DNA of 64,000 nt from positions 43,882,437 through 43,946,436 of the forward strand of contig NC_071334.1 of NCBI RefSeq assembly GCF_027744825.2, read 5' to 3'. The notes below the pieces were generated by a model. The model ran no database searches, was not told where the DNA came from, and saw only the letters and a list, made by a program, of their open reading frames with translations. Below are positions 43,914-56,108 of this stretch, piece after piece; position 1 is the stretch's first letter, and each line of letters starts with the position of its first letter. Source of the DNA: Synchiropus splendidus (Eukaryota > Chordata > Actinopteri > Syngnathiformes > Callionymidae). Both the position numbers and the translations under genes were made by a program.

Positions 43914-46619
43914 GTGTCTTAAAATCATATTATTTGTATTTTCTGAACATTAGCTGATGAGCAGAATAAGTCAGCGACATGACTCCGAGGGATACGGTTT
44001 GATTTCCATATTTTCTGTTGTTGTTTGCATATTTTTCTCCTCCAGCAAATTATTAATGAGACACACAGGTCACTCCTGAAAAGGATGCTTACTTTGCTTT
44101 TACACATGATCACACACACACTCCATGACCTCTAATGCGGCGTGTGTGCATGTGCGAGTGCAGCAGACACAGTTTTCCCTCCACTACAGCAGAGATATAG
44201 TACATTTTAGCACAATCACCTTGCTGCTGTGTTCCCAGCAACAAGCAGTGAAGTATCATTTTAATGTAGTGTAGTTAAAGAAAGAAGTGAGTGTAAAAGT
44301 TATAAAATAATCATCGACTTTTTAAACCTGTCAGTTGTGGATTTAAGCATAAGTCATAATGGAACATATTAAAATTGTTTTTGGGTTCTCTCAAAAGTGT
44401 GGTTACGGGGTTAGCATTGACATAAAGTCACAAAAACACAACCTAAGTGTGGCTTGCAGTCACTTTCACTCACATCTAAATGGACCTGTGACTGATATAC
44501 AGCAAGTCTTCTCAATACAAATGACTTGGTCTTGAGGAGGTTTTTTCTTCTGTCAGTTACACTTTAGTTTAGGGAACCATAAATGAACTACACACATTCA
44601 TCAGTGTATTATTAGCAACACAACGGTTGAGCGTTTGGTCACCAAACGTTCACTGTACAGTCAACTAACTACAGCAAACAAGAAACAACAGCAAATAAGA
44701 TAGTAATTATATTTAATTTGTGTTAAATTTAAACCATTCTGTCTGACCCACGAATAAAGTGAAGATGCCCACTGTATATACTGAATAGAATGCACAGTGT
44801 AGCAGTTCACCCAGAACGCTGGTGAAGGTTCTTCTCACCGCTGCTGCCACAGCACCCAGCTCAATCAGAACCAACCAAGGAACTGAAAACTTAACTTCAT
44901 AGAACACGATTGAATTATTAAAGCCTGTGACGTGAGCACCATGGTGGGTGTATGCTATGTCTCAGTGCTATTATTGTTATTATTATTATTATTTCTAGCT
45001 TTCCTGTCGCAGTCCAGTTGGCAACCCTCACACTTGTACGATATATGAATGAGTCAACTAACCCATCTTTAATTGCTGCCGACAACCAGTCACCGCTGAA
45101 GTGAATCCTTGAGACACGTCAATTCTGATACTTTATTTAAAGTGTTTTTGAATCAAGTTTTGCTATCCTTATGCAGATTTTTTCTTTTCCTATTGCGCAG
45201 CTTGGCCCCTCACCATCCCCCGCTGAACTCAGCAGCTCATATAACGGATACATTACTGTGACCCATGCTAAATGATGGGGCCAAATTGTAGTTTGACACG
45301 TTGACCCCACCCACTTGAGTGCTGCCCGCCACCAGGATGCGATTCGGGAAATGTCTCTAGTGCTTATTGGAATTTTCCTTGATGACCTGTCGTGTCAGGT
45401 TACAGGAGAACATGAGCCAGCCTCTCTGGAAGACTTCAGATATCTGCTCTCATAACCGCAGTGAGATTCTTCTTCTCCTATTTTTATTACATAATGTCCC
45501 TCAGAGTATTCAAGAATGAAATCATGCCTTTATACAGTAACATAAAAAGCGCATTTGGACGATACACCCTGGAAAGCAAAGGATTATTTGGACAACCGAG
45601 AAAAGTCCCTGTTAAGCTTGTGTTGCTTTTAAATAGCGCAAAATGCAAACTTGCCAAGCTATGAGGAGAAAGACACAGAAAGACAGTTTCTTTTGTGGGA
45701 AACTGTTATCATCATTTTAATTCATGATGCCACGTGTCATTTTGGTGGAACACTTTCTGGGGTGGTGAGTTGAATTCTCTGACACTTATAGTAAAGTATT
45801 TATTTGCTACATTCAAATGGGAAACTACCCAGTTAGACTCATTGATCACAGCTGAAGAAAGGGGAAGATTTTTGTTTTTGAGATACCTGGTTGGGAACTG
45901 CAGACGGGCCAAGAGTGTGAGGAAGAATTTGTGGGTCAAAGAAGACTGAGATCCGAAAACATATTGATCAAATAGTGATGATTTCATATCACCCAACATC
46001 CTATTCTTTGTGATACTCTATAGCCCTCTCACTACAGTAGCTTTCTCAGACTGGCTCGGCCGCTAGCATCCGCCTCTCAAGTCTTCATAAATCATTGTTA
46101 ACAGACAAGCCTGACATCCCACTCATACATCAACACGAAGACCTTTAGTGCTCTGAAACTAGAGTCCTGGATGTAGAAGCAGCCGGGGCCGTGTCCCAGC
46201 AGTTCAAAACACATGCTGAAACTCACACCCCGACAAAGAACAACAGGCCAAACTCTCACACATGACATGAAAGCACCTGGAAGTAAGTGGAGAGCCCTTT
46301 TGCGGCACTTTCTCATCTGCGAGGAATTTGGGATTTTCTTTTTTTTTTTTTCAAATGATCCTCCTATACACGCAAATGACAGTAATTTGCAGGGTGAAGC
46401 TGTTGATAACACAGCTGTCAATGAAGACGGGGCCAGTGCAGATAACAACAGGGGAAAAAAAAAATCCCCAAAGTTGTCTTTGTGAAAAGAAAAACCTCTC
46501 CAGTTCACGAATTGTTATTTCAGACAATTAGATGAGAATGTGGGCCTCGGGGTAGTGAAAAGTTCTGCCGGATGTGACTTTGAAAGACATGCAACATAAA
46601 AGGATCAAATTATTCTTTC
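43914..46619. other. Mostly unique sequence
   Basis: No gene recognised. A short TTA/TTG-repeat lies at 44968-44994. The 64-codon minus frame at 44713-44907 is hydrophobic but unrecognised. A strong donor-like GGAA|GTAAGTGG occurs near 46282 without a supporting open exon. Confidence 0.35.
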
Positions 46620-47260
46620 AACTTTTTTTTTCAGGAGAATCAAATCTGCTTAAACTCTCATTCTGCATTAGTTTCTTGGCAGCCATCTGCCTCCTGTTTT
46701 GCCAAGTTACAGTGCCGCCTGTCAATTCAAGGCAAATTACAGTGAAAAACCGCCTGCATGGAATCCAAATATCAATGTAAAGGGTTTCATAATTCTTTGT
46801 TCTTCAATTATTGCCATCTTTATTTACCAAATCAGCATAAATGGAGTCATTTAGGAGCCATTATCTTAAGCATCTCTATTGTGACGCCTGATTCATAGTG
46901 CCATGCCACAATCAGTGGATGAAGGAGTCACACAACTCTCCGTATTGATCTTCCGCTCGCTGCTTTTAAAGCATCAATAGCTCTGAAAACAGCAATTAAG
47001 ATGTGGAACATATGTCTCCTGTGCTGTCTCCCTGAGTACCGTCGGAAGAGGCACGGGCTGCTCGATAATGACCTCCAGATATGGAATCCCGGGGTGGAAA
47101 TTCATAAAAGTTAACAAACCAAATCCAGTCTAATGTCGATAATTTATTTGAAGCAAGCTCTCCAGGTGAATCTGAGCCTGGTTAGAAGAGGGAAAAAGGC
47201 AATTAGAGTCACACTTTGCTTCAGGCAATGCGGAATTGATTGAAGTCACTTGTGTCAAAT
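46620..47260. promoter_or_regulatory. Enhancer-like unique block (inferred)
   Basis: About 640 bases with no repeats and dense in transcription-factor-like words: GGCAAATTACAGTG, CTTCAATTATTGCC, ACCAAATCAGCATAAATGG, GGAGCCATTATC, AAAGCATCAATAGC, AAACAGCAATTAAG. This texture is typical of deeply conserved vertebrate non-coding elements near developmental genes. I cannot see conservation, so this is a prediction. Confidence 0.25.
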
Positions 47261-50200
47261 ATGTACACTTTCTTATGGATCCCTTAACTGCTCTGGGATG
47301 ATGGGCTCATGTGAAAGTGGAACTCTGAAAGTTGTGCTATGCTCTTTATGAGCAGTGCAAATACCTAGATCAGGAGTGTGGCCCGAGGTCAGGTTTTGTG
47401 TGGCTATGAGCCGCAGTCAAGTGATGCTTTGTTTGTGGCTCATCTGTAATGTTCATACCATAGAGTGAAAAAAAAATCATGTTTAATGTTACATGTTTTC
47501 AGATATTATATTCCGGAGCCTTTCAGGGGAAAAATATTACTTCCAAGAATGTGATATTTAAAGTAGCGGTGGAACTTGATATCTTCATTACGATAAGGAT
47601 CAAATCTAAGTCCAACGCAATCTCATTCTGTCTTCTTCATCATGGAATGGCTGAAATAAGGCTGGAAAATTCTAAAAAAATTTTTAATATATATATAAAA
47701 ATGCCATTTACTGAAATGTCATGAAGTAAAAAAAAAAAAAAAAAGGTGATACGTTGAGGTAGCAAAAGCAAATCTGGTGCTTGAAGCTTCTAGTAAAGCA
47801 ACTTTACATGTTAGATAATGGAAACTCTTTACAATGTTTAAGATCCAGATGCATCCTCATTTGCTGAATGTAAATCCATGTTTGCAGAATCTATGTTTGG
47901 TGTCCAACTGCCTCCAAGGAGATCTTGCTAGCGATGAAGTCTTTGTCATCACTTCGTTGTTGTTTCATGGGAGTATCATTGTGTGTGTAGAATTTCCATC
48001 AATGTATTTATGAATCTGTTCATGCTGCAGAATAAGCTATGCTAGCTCTACGAGTGCATGGATCTGACTAGATTTGTAAGAGGGATCCAAACATGTGACT
48101 CGTATGCAAATGATCAGTCAAGATGTCAAGTAAAAAATTCAAAGTCCAAGTCGCAGTAAACAGGTCAGTGGTGCTGCATTAGCAGGTTGCAACCAGTGTT
48201 CAATGACTCAGGTGCGCGGCTCATGCATATAATTCACTTCCAAGTTCCGTATCTAATCATACAAAACAGTCGTCCAACAATGTGAGCGGGTGGTCCAATA
48301 AGGCTTGGGTGTCATGAAAGGTGCTATATAAATCTTAGCCATGGTTATTCTTTAACCATGGTTATTCTTTTCACGCTTATGTTTTCAGGTTTTAGAATGC
48401 TTGAGCACTATCTGTTCTCAATCATGCGTGACCCAAGTACAGTTTTTAGAACTTACTGCATGGTCTTTTATGTCATTTTGAGACGACAGAAACACACCAT
48501 GGAAAATTACAATTTAGGGAGTAAATGTCCCACTTCTATATTTTATAGGGTCAGGAGATGACATCATTGCTAGAGTAAAAGAGTGAATAGCACTCGCTGA
48601 AAACCACTCTGGCTGCAGCCAGCACTTACTGGTACCGAGTGTCATGTTGAGGAGGATGTATGGGCCCAGAAATAGCCTTTCCCATTAGCTGTCAAGGGTC
48701 ATGAAGAATGGCACGGATTCAATTATTCAAATCTTGTAGAGAATAATTTCAATATTTGAACTCGACGGCGGTGTCTGTGATGGTTGGCTTCTTGTGTTGG
48801 GCCAGTTTGAGATATTCCTCGAGGGCTGTTGTCAATGAAGCGGGAGATCATGAGTCATTTTTGTGCTGCTCTTAGAGGGTCATAGACACACATCCACGGC
48901 CGCAGCTCTCTTAATATGGCGAGTGATCGTATTGAGTGACAGCCTTCTGTGGGCTTATGGCATGTTTATACCACAGTGTGTCATAAAACGTGAGCGTGCT
49001 CGAGCTAATTATCTGAGAGTGCTAATGTCATTGCTGGCGCCAGAATGTTGTCGAACGGCCTGAACCCATAATCGAGATGAATCTGACCTGAGCGTCATAC
49101 AAGGCTGTCGGACAACAATGCTACCATTACATTTCAATTATTAATGCAAGATTCAGTGAGAAAATAGCATAATGCAATCGACGTACAAAACATCATCCAT
49201 AACTCTCTGAACAAAAGCTGCCTGTATGATTCAAACAAAACATGGATTGGAATATATGACTTGTTGAATAATTCATGAGGCATCATACACAGGCTTTTTT
49301 TATTATAAGTATCTTTGATTGAAGCTGCTGTTGAAAAAGTTGTTTGTAATTCTTAAACTGTTCGGTTGTATAATTTATACGACCATGAGCAGAAAATGAA
49401 CAGAGTCATTAAAAACTCAGCTGACCTCAATTTCACCGCATACATTTGGCTGCCGATATTTTCACCGGCATCTGTCGGACTGGTTATTGAGGCGAAGTTG
49501 TTAGCATGATGCTAGGGGAACACCTCTTGTGAATTCCAAAAATACGACTGTGCATGTGTTTTAGTTACTCATGAGCATACAATTCACAGAAACAAATCAT
49601 GCATGTTGTTTTTTTATGATTGTCAGTATCTGATATCTGGCAGATCTATTAGATCTATCTCGCAGTTGCAGCTAACACTGGCATCAAACGCATCTTGAGA
49701 ATCAATGTCAGGTCCAAACCTTGTGACACTTCTTCAGGTTCAGTTATTTTACAGTGGATTTCTTCATTTGGTTTGGATCGTATTGAGCCTGTATCTAATA
49801 TGATTACTAAATTAGCACATTAAAATAGGAACTTTTTCTTTCATTGAATGTTAGTGTTGCAGTCGAGACCACCTTATCCAAGAGCCAGTGAAGACCAAGA
49901 GGGGGAGAGATCCAATCAAAGCCATGGCCTAACTGGTTACAGGACACTATATTTATCTCAAATATCTCTGCACAGGTGACAACGTATACTACGAGAGAAA
50001 TATAAACATCACCGCTAATGCATGTTAGTGAAGTCACCCATGAAGATTACAGTGGGTTCTCTGACAGCGTGCCAAACTTGTGCTGTATTGAGCCGCATCA
50101 TACACCCAAAAAATGTGCTGTTCCCTTTTTGTGAACATAAATTTGAACTATTTCCTGAATGTCCCAAAGGAATATATCTGCAGTACTGTGCTGAGATGAG

Positions 50201-51518
50201 GAAGAGTCCGTCCCTAGGTCTAGCTGTTTCTGTCCTTGTTTTTCCACATGCTATGTTTGTTTTTTTATAAAGGTGCAGTGAGCAAAAGTTGGATAAAGGC
50301 TGAACACCCTCCGCATATTGCCTCCCTGTCTGAGCGGGTTTAAGTGATCCGACCCCCAAGCTTGAGAAGGCTAGTGAGGAGATGTGCCTTGTACTATTCA
50401 CCATTGTTGTGAAATTATTGCTGAACAACGCATAATACATTCTTACCTCTGACACCTTAAAGATGTGTAGTTGCCAAATGAATGTGTTTTTATGTTCAAA
50501 ATTGAGACTCAGTGACTGTATCAGCAAAGTATAGGAGTGGAGTAACCTCACTTATTTTAATCGGACATTGTTGCTTAGGGAAAGAATCATGTTGTTTTTC
50601 ATGCTGAAGGAATGGGATCAGGGATCATGGCGAGTGAAAAATACAATTGTTTATCAGTTAGGCGGAGTTGGTCACCTTCTTCATTGCTGTGGAACCACTA
50701 CAGTCGAACAAATGTTCCAGTGACCGTAGAGAACAACACAGCTCCTCCTCTCATCGTCCTTGACACACTTAGGCAAGGTGAGCACTCTGACCCCATCAGC
50801 CGTCGGTGTAGACATCCCACCAGGGGCCCAAACACTGCGAACCCCCACAGCATCTATCTCCTGCTCCTGTGTGACTCTGTGTGGCCCCATTCAACCGCCG
50901 TGGGCTGTCCCTCAGACGATTCCCTCTCAACCAGTGATTAATGCCTGTTTACTTCACAAAGGCCAAACCATTTCCCAGAATGGGAGGTAGGCACTGTGAA
51001 AAAAGAGCAGTTGGAACCAGGAAACAGAGGGGGGTGGAATGGATGGGAAGCTGTTAGATGCTGTATATACAGTATTTATATATCACATGAGAGTGGCCTC
51101 TCAGTCGGGGTGAGTCACACAAAATCGGAAGCTTTAATATGAAAGCTCTGCGGATTGGAATCACATCACGCAACAGACGGAGTAAATACTTCAACGACAT
51201 ACACGGTGTTTATTAAACAATGAATCACAGGCATCCTTTAATGGCCTCGTGGATGGTACAAGTGCTGCTTCCTGGTGGAAAATGGTCACTATTGAAGTGG
51301 CCTGCACCGAAGAGCCATAATGAGCTGTAGTTTCCTCATAAAACTAACAGTATGATGAGAAAAAGTAAACAGAGACAAATGAATACATCCCTCAGTCTGG
51401 TAAAAGCGGCTTCATAAGAGGAAGCAGATGACAAGAAATAGTTTGTTGTGGTTTCATGGTTAAGGGTGAACCTGCATGATTTCATTTAGCATAAATTAAG
51501 GTAACCCTCATCATTTAC
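47261..51518. other. Mostly unique sequence
   Basis: No confirmed gene. CCATGGTTATTCTTT is tandemly duplicated at 48339-48370, after a CTATATAAATC motif. 48860-49160 is repeat-free and motif-rich and may be regulatory. A 178-codon minus frame (50015-50551) is the longest non-repeat frame in the window. It lacks a recognised domain, although its end (VIFMGDFTN) faintly recalls a LINE endonuclease motif. Confidence 0.35.
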
Positions 51519-52223
<705 letters not shown>

Positions 52224-52597
52224 CAAAGTAGAATGACTGGATTCCTAAAACTGCACAGTATTCCAATTTATGACTTCTACTTATGAAAGACACAGATAGA
52301 TGAAACTCACAGACTTGGACTGTGTTTGTTAAAACCAAGGCTTGCCATTTGATTTTTTTGGCACCGGTTATAAATTAAAATATAAAGAACCATATATCTT
52401 CTTTTTCATTCTCATTGAAATATTTATTGAACATGTGACACTGGGACTGGCCTGCTTCTGTTTGCATTTTCCTTTGATGTTTGATGCAATAAAACATCAG
52501 AGCAAGACAGCGCTGACAGCTGACAGTGCCCCAGCGTGGCCTGTTGCTGTTACGTGTAGTCATAAATCTGTTGGCTCTGTTTCTGCTTATATTGCAG
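52224..52597. other. Unassigned sequence between the GATA array and an exon candidate
   Basis: Unique AT-rich sequence. It ends with the pyrimidine-rich CTCTGTTTCTGCTTATATTGCAG, the acceptor of the next candidate. Confidence 0.35.
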
Positions 52598-53005
52598 CAT
52601 GAGCTTCTGATACAAAGTTGTGGAACCAAAGAAGCTTTGAGTCAGAGGGCAAACCTGGTCGGTGAGGAAGCTGTCAGAAGTGTCGCGGGAGAATCAGTTG
52701 AGTTCAAGACGTCTGAACTGTCAGTGACTGGAGCGCAGGATGAAGGCCTGGCTTGCGTCAGTGGTCACACAGAAACAACCCCGGTGGTCTCCAGCACACT
52801 GATCATGGGCAAGTCAGCGTGTCAGCAGCCTTACGTCCTTTCGTTGGTGGAACCAGCCTTGTTAGGTCATCTGCTCCTGTCAGTTCTGTATAAGAATGAA
52901 GTGTCTAGTTATTCACGATTCCTGCTCGCCGTCAAATCTGGCTTATTAAATATTTCAAGAACTTGCTCGGAACGCTGTCTGGAACAAGAAATTATGAATA
53001 AATGA
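52598..53005 (+). CDS. Candidate terminal exon, product unknown
   Basis: A good polypyrimidine tract and AG end at 52597. From there a frame stays open for 135 codons to TGA at 53003-53005. The composition looks protein-like: an acidic polar part (VGEEAVRSVAGESVEFKTSE, then SGHTETTPVVSS) followed by a hydrophobic LLGHLLLSVLY segment that could be a membrane span. A strong donor-like TCG|GTGAGG at 52658 offers a shorter 61-base alternative exon. No family is recognised and there is no upstream partner. A chance frame is still possible because several random frames in this window reach similar length. Confidence 0.25.
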   Translation, partial: HELLIQSCGTKEALSQRANLVGEEAVRSVAGESVEFKTSELSVTGAQDEGLACVSGHTETTPVVSSTLIMGKSACQQPYVLSLVEPALLGHLLLSVLYKNEVSSYSRFLLAVKSGLLNISRTCSERCLEQEIMNK

Positions 53006-55703
53006 AAATGGCTCTATGGATCTATCCAGCAAAGTTCATCAACTTTTAAAGAGTTGGAGATGAATTTAGAAGGCAAATCCATTTGGATAATTTATTCCCA
53101 GAGCTCTTTGATTTCATTTGATGGCGAGTTTACGTTTCGACATGGCGCACACTGATGAATCATCACAAAAATGTCAGATCGACAACAAAGTAATATGTTT
53201 AAAAGTGGTTTTTAATCAACAACTCTGCTCGTAATGAAATCTGACAATGTTTTTGTCTGACAAACTAAATGTGTGTTTTAATGAAACGTTCAGGAAATGT
53301 TGAGAATGGAACAAGGGACAAATGACTAAAGGTGCTTCCTTTTTGACTCAACACAATCCTAGTATCATGTAAGTCATTACATTGACTCAATTGTGCTCTA
53401 TGTTTTCACGAAGTAAGAAGGTGCTCTGCTTGTTTTTTTTCTTTGTCCAACATGCAAGCCAGTTATTAGACCAAAGAAGTCTGGTCCTTGTTCAGGCTGC
53501 TGCCAAACCCCAAATTTGATTAGGAGAAGTCGTCGGATGTGTTGGGTGTCATGGATACTCCCCTTCTCATGTTACTGAGATTTGTTGCGCTGTTGTCTTT
53601 TGTCTAGTCCTCATCATTCATGCATGTTTTTCCAATATCATTGCGACATCCGAACGCTGTCGTACCTTTTTGTGAAATGAAAAGTATTCCTTCAAAGTTT
53701 GAGCCAAGGAAAAAGTAAACTGCTCGTCAAAGTGCCGTCCTTCATGTCGAAACACACTCCCGGTGACAGTGGTGTCTTTGGCTGTGTTTTACAGGATGAC
53801 TCACGGTCAGGATGGACAGGCAAATCGATATTTTGACTTTGGCCACAGTCCCCCCCCCCTTTTCTCTTCCTGGAGAGCAGCGATGGTAATGGAAGAGGAC
53901 AGTAAATAAGTGGAAGGTTCTTGACAAATGAATCCATTAACATTTGCCTGTGTCGCCTGGTGAGCAGATTTGCTGTTTTATGGAGCAGGAAAAAAGAGCT
54001 AGTAAATCTGAGGGCGTTGTAAGGGTGAGGAGCTGAGAGCAGGCCGGGGAACACATCTCCCATGATGCAGCACTTTATCTCTCTCTCAAATGGCATCTTT
54101 ATCTGCCTAAATTAAGTTTTGATTCCTTGCCACATACGGAGCAGCAAATCACTTTTAATAGTGATATCAAGAGCAGCACTAAACCGTGCCCACAGCGATG
54201 GAACGCTGCTTTATTGTGTGGCACATACTGTCGTCATCACCATTCGCTGTGAGTCTGTGGCTGCGGACCTCGGCTTTGTGGGAAAATCGTCCTCCGTTGT
54301 TTGTCATTGTTCAAATCTCAGTCGGGGGAAATGAAACAATGTCATTCAGCTTTGTACTAGTGACCTTCGCTGCATTCATTACTCTGCGATGTACATAGAG
54401 AAATGGCGAATCACAACAATTAGTCATGAATAGGTGTGAAACAGTGAAACGTTCCCATCCCACCTCTATACTATGGATGCTTTTCTTACCATGTAGTTGG
54501 TGTGGTTATGCAATAGTCATCGGATGTGAGAGCCCATCAGAGGGCCTGTGACTGCAGGACGAAATGTCCCCTAAATATGTATAGAATGTGAAAGCAAGAT
54601 ATTGCCACCATTAGGACTCAATTTGGTTGAAAAATGTTTGGCAAATCTGTTTGTCTTTACATATCCAGTGATGTCAGTTGCACCAAGCAGATTGATGTAA
54701 TGCATTAATGATCGTGGTTAAGGTGCTCTGAATGCTTCAGTTATTTGTTTATTTATTCATTTATGCCTACTGCTACAAAAAGGATTGTGGGACTGACGAA
54801 ATGTGTAGCATTGCCCAAGTTTTTTCAACCTTAAGCCAAATAGAACTTGCAAACTTATAAATTGTTGTGTTCATGTAACATTTAACTAAAACAAACAAAA
54901 ACTATGGTGTAAAATATATTTACATACATACAGCATAGAGTTGCTTTTAGTTATGATGGTGAACTTGCCATGTCCTATTTTTTCCAACCCTGTTTTGGGA
55001 CCAAATATCATTCCAGATTTTCTTGTTTGTTTGTTTCTTTGTTTGTTTTTTAAATGCTAATTTTTTAAGTGTGAAATTGATACAGTTTATCTTTTGAAAT
55101 TGCATTTAATTGGTATATATATAAAAAAAAAAAACCTACAAGACGATGATGCTTGAATTTTATAGGGATGCACTGAAATGTTGCCCAATTTTAGATCAAA
55201 CACCAAACACGCCACTGAAACAACATGGCAGAGAGAGGATGTTGTGAGAGATAGGTAGTCTGTTTTTGTCTGCACTATGGTTGTACAGTACTTCTGAGAA
55301 AGACCGACAAATACCGATTTGAAGTTGTGCAAAGCTTACAAGAGACAGTGCAACGCCTTTATTACATGCTGGAAAGCCACATTGTACAAAACTGAGTCTT
55401 AACTGTTTGGATCACATCACAGCAGTGGGTCTTGATAGTGAACATTACCTTGGTTCTTTCTCCCTCTGAGCTGTATGAATTGATGACAATGTGTTTTTCA
55501 TTTTCCAGCAGGCAGTGCATCATTTATGAGAGAGGTAAAGTTTAACAACACAATGATTTGTTTCCAATATCATTTAATTCTATATTTTCCCAATTTTGAT
55601 ATCCATGTTTCACTGTTTGATACATGAATCCTGCTTTATGCAATCACTTGATTCGAGAGCCAAGCATACGGTCATTTCAATGGTACGAATAATTGGTATA
55701 ATA
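53006..55703. other. Unique non-coding sequence
   Basis: No gene or shared repeat recognised. A C-run is at about 53851-53859 and an A-run at 55123-55134. The 134-codon minus frame at 53692-54096 has no family signature. The TA before 55704 is the target dinucleotide of the following element. Confidence 0.4.
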
Positions 55704-56108
55704 CAGTGGTACCTCTGTTTTTGAACATTGCAGACTTTGAACAAATCAGACTTTGAACAAAAATTTTGAGATTTTTTTGCTTCGGATTTCAAACGAAAAT
55801 CCAGAACTCGGAAGCCGGAAAAAACATAACGTGCGCGGACCGATTAGCTGACCCACGACGCGCTTTGTTATTGTGTATAACGCAGCCTCTGTATGCAGAC
55901 GTGTCCCGTTAGCTACATTTACTGACTGTTTTTTTCTTCATATTGAGGTGTAAGCGGTGGCAGCACCTGCAGCAGACATTTTAAGGCTTGGAACGCATTG
56001 TTTCTTTTTCCATTAATTGTAATGGGAAAAATCGATTCAGATTTCAAACAATTCGGTTCTCGAACGGCCGTCTGGAACTGATTGTGGTCAAGAACTGAGA
56101 TACCACTG
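55704..56108. mobile_element. TA-target TIR element (Tc1/mariner or pogo-like), 405 bp
   Basis: The left end is CAGTGGTACCTCTGTT and the right end, read inwards, is CAGTGGTATCTCAGTT. TA lies directly outside both ends (55702-55703 and 56109-56110), a clear TA target duplication. The interior is the same family as 33328-33981 (GACCGATTAGCTGACCCACG and others). This copy has lost about 310 bases in the middle but keeps a subterminal right block (GGGAAAAATCGATTCAG, 'ttcggttctcgaacggcc') that the other copy lost. Non-coding. Confidence 0.85.

Noticed and set aside
50015..50551. A 178-codon minus-strand frame, longest outside repeats, ending VIFMGDFTN
   Set aside because: The end faintly recalls the GDFN motif of LINE endonucleases, but the residues around it do not follow that domain and no splice or start context supports a gene.
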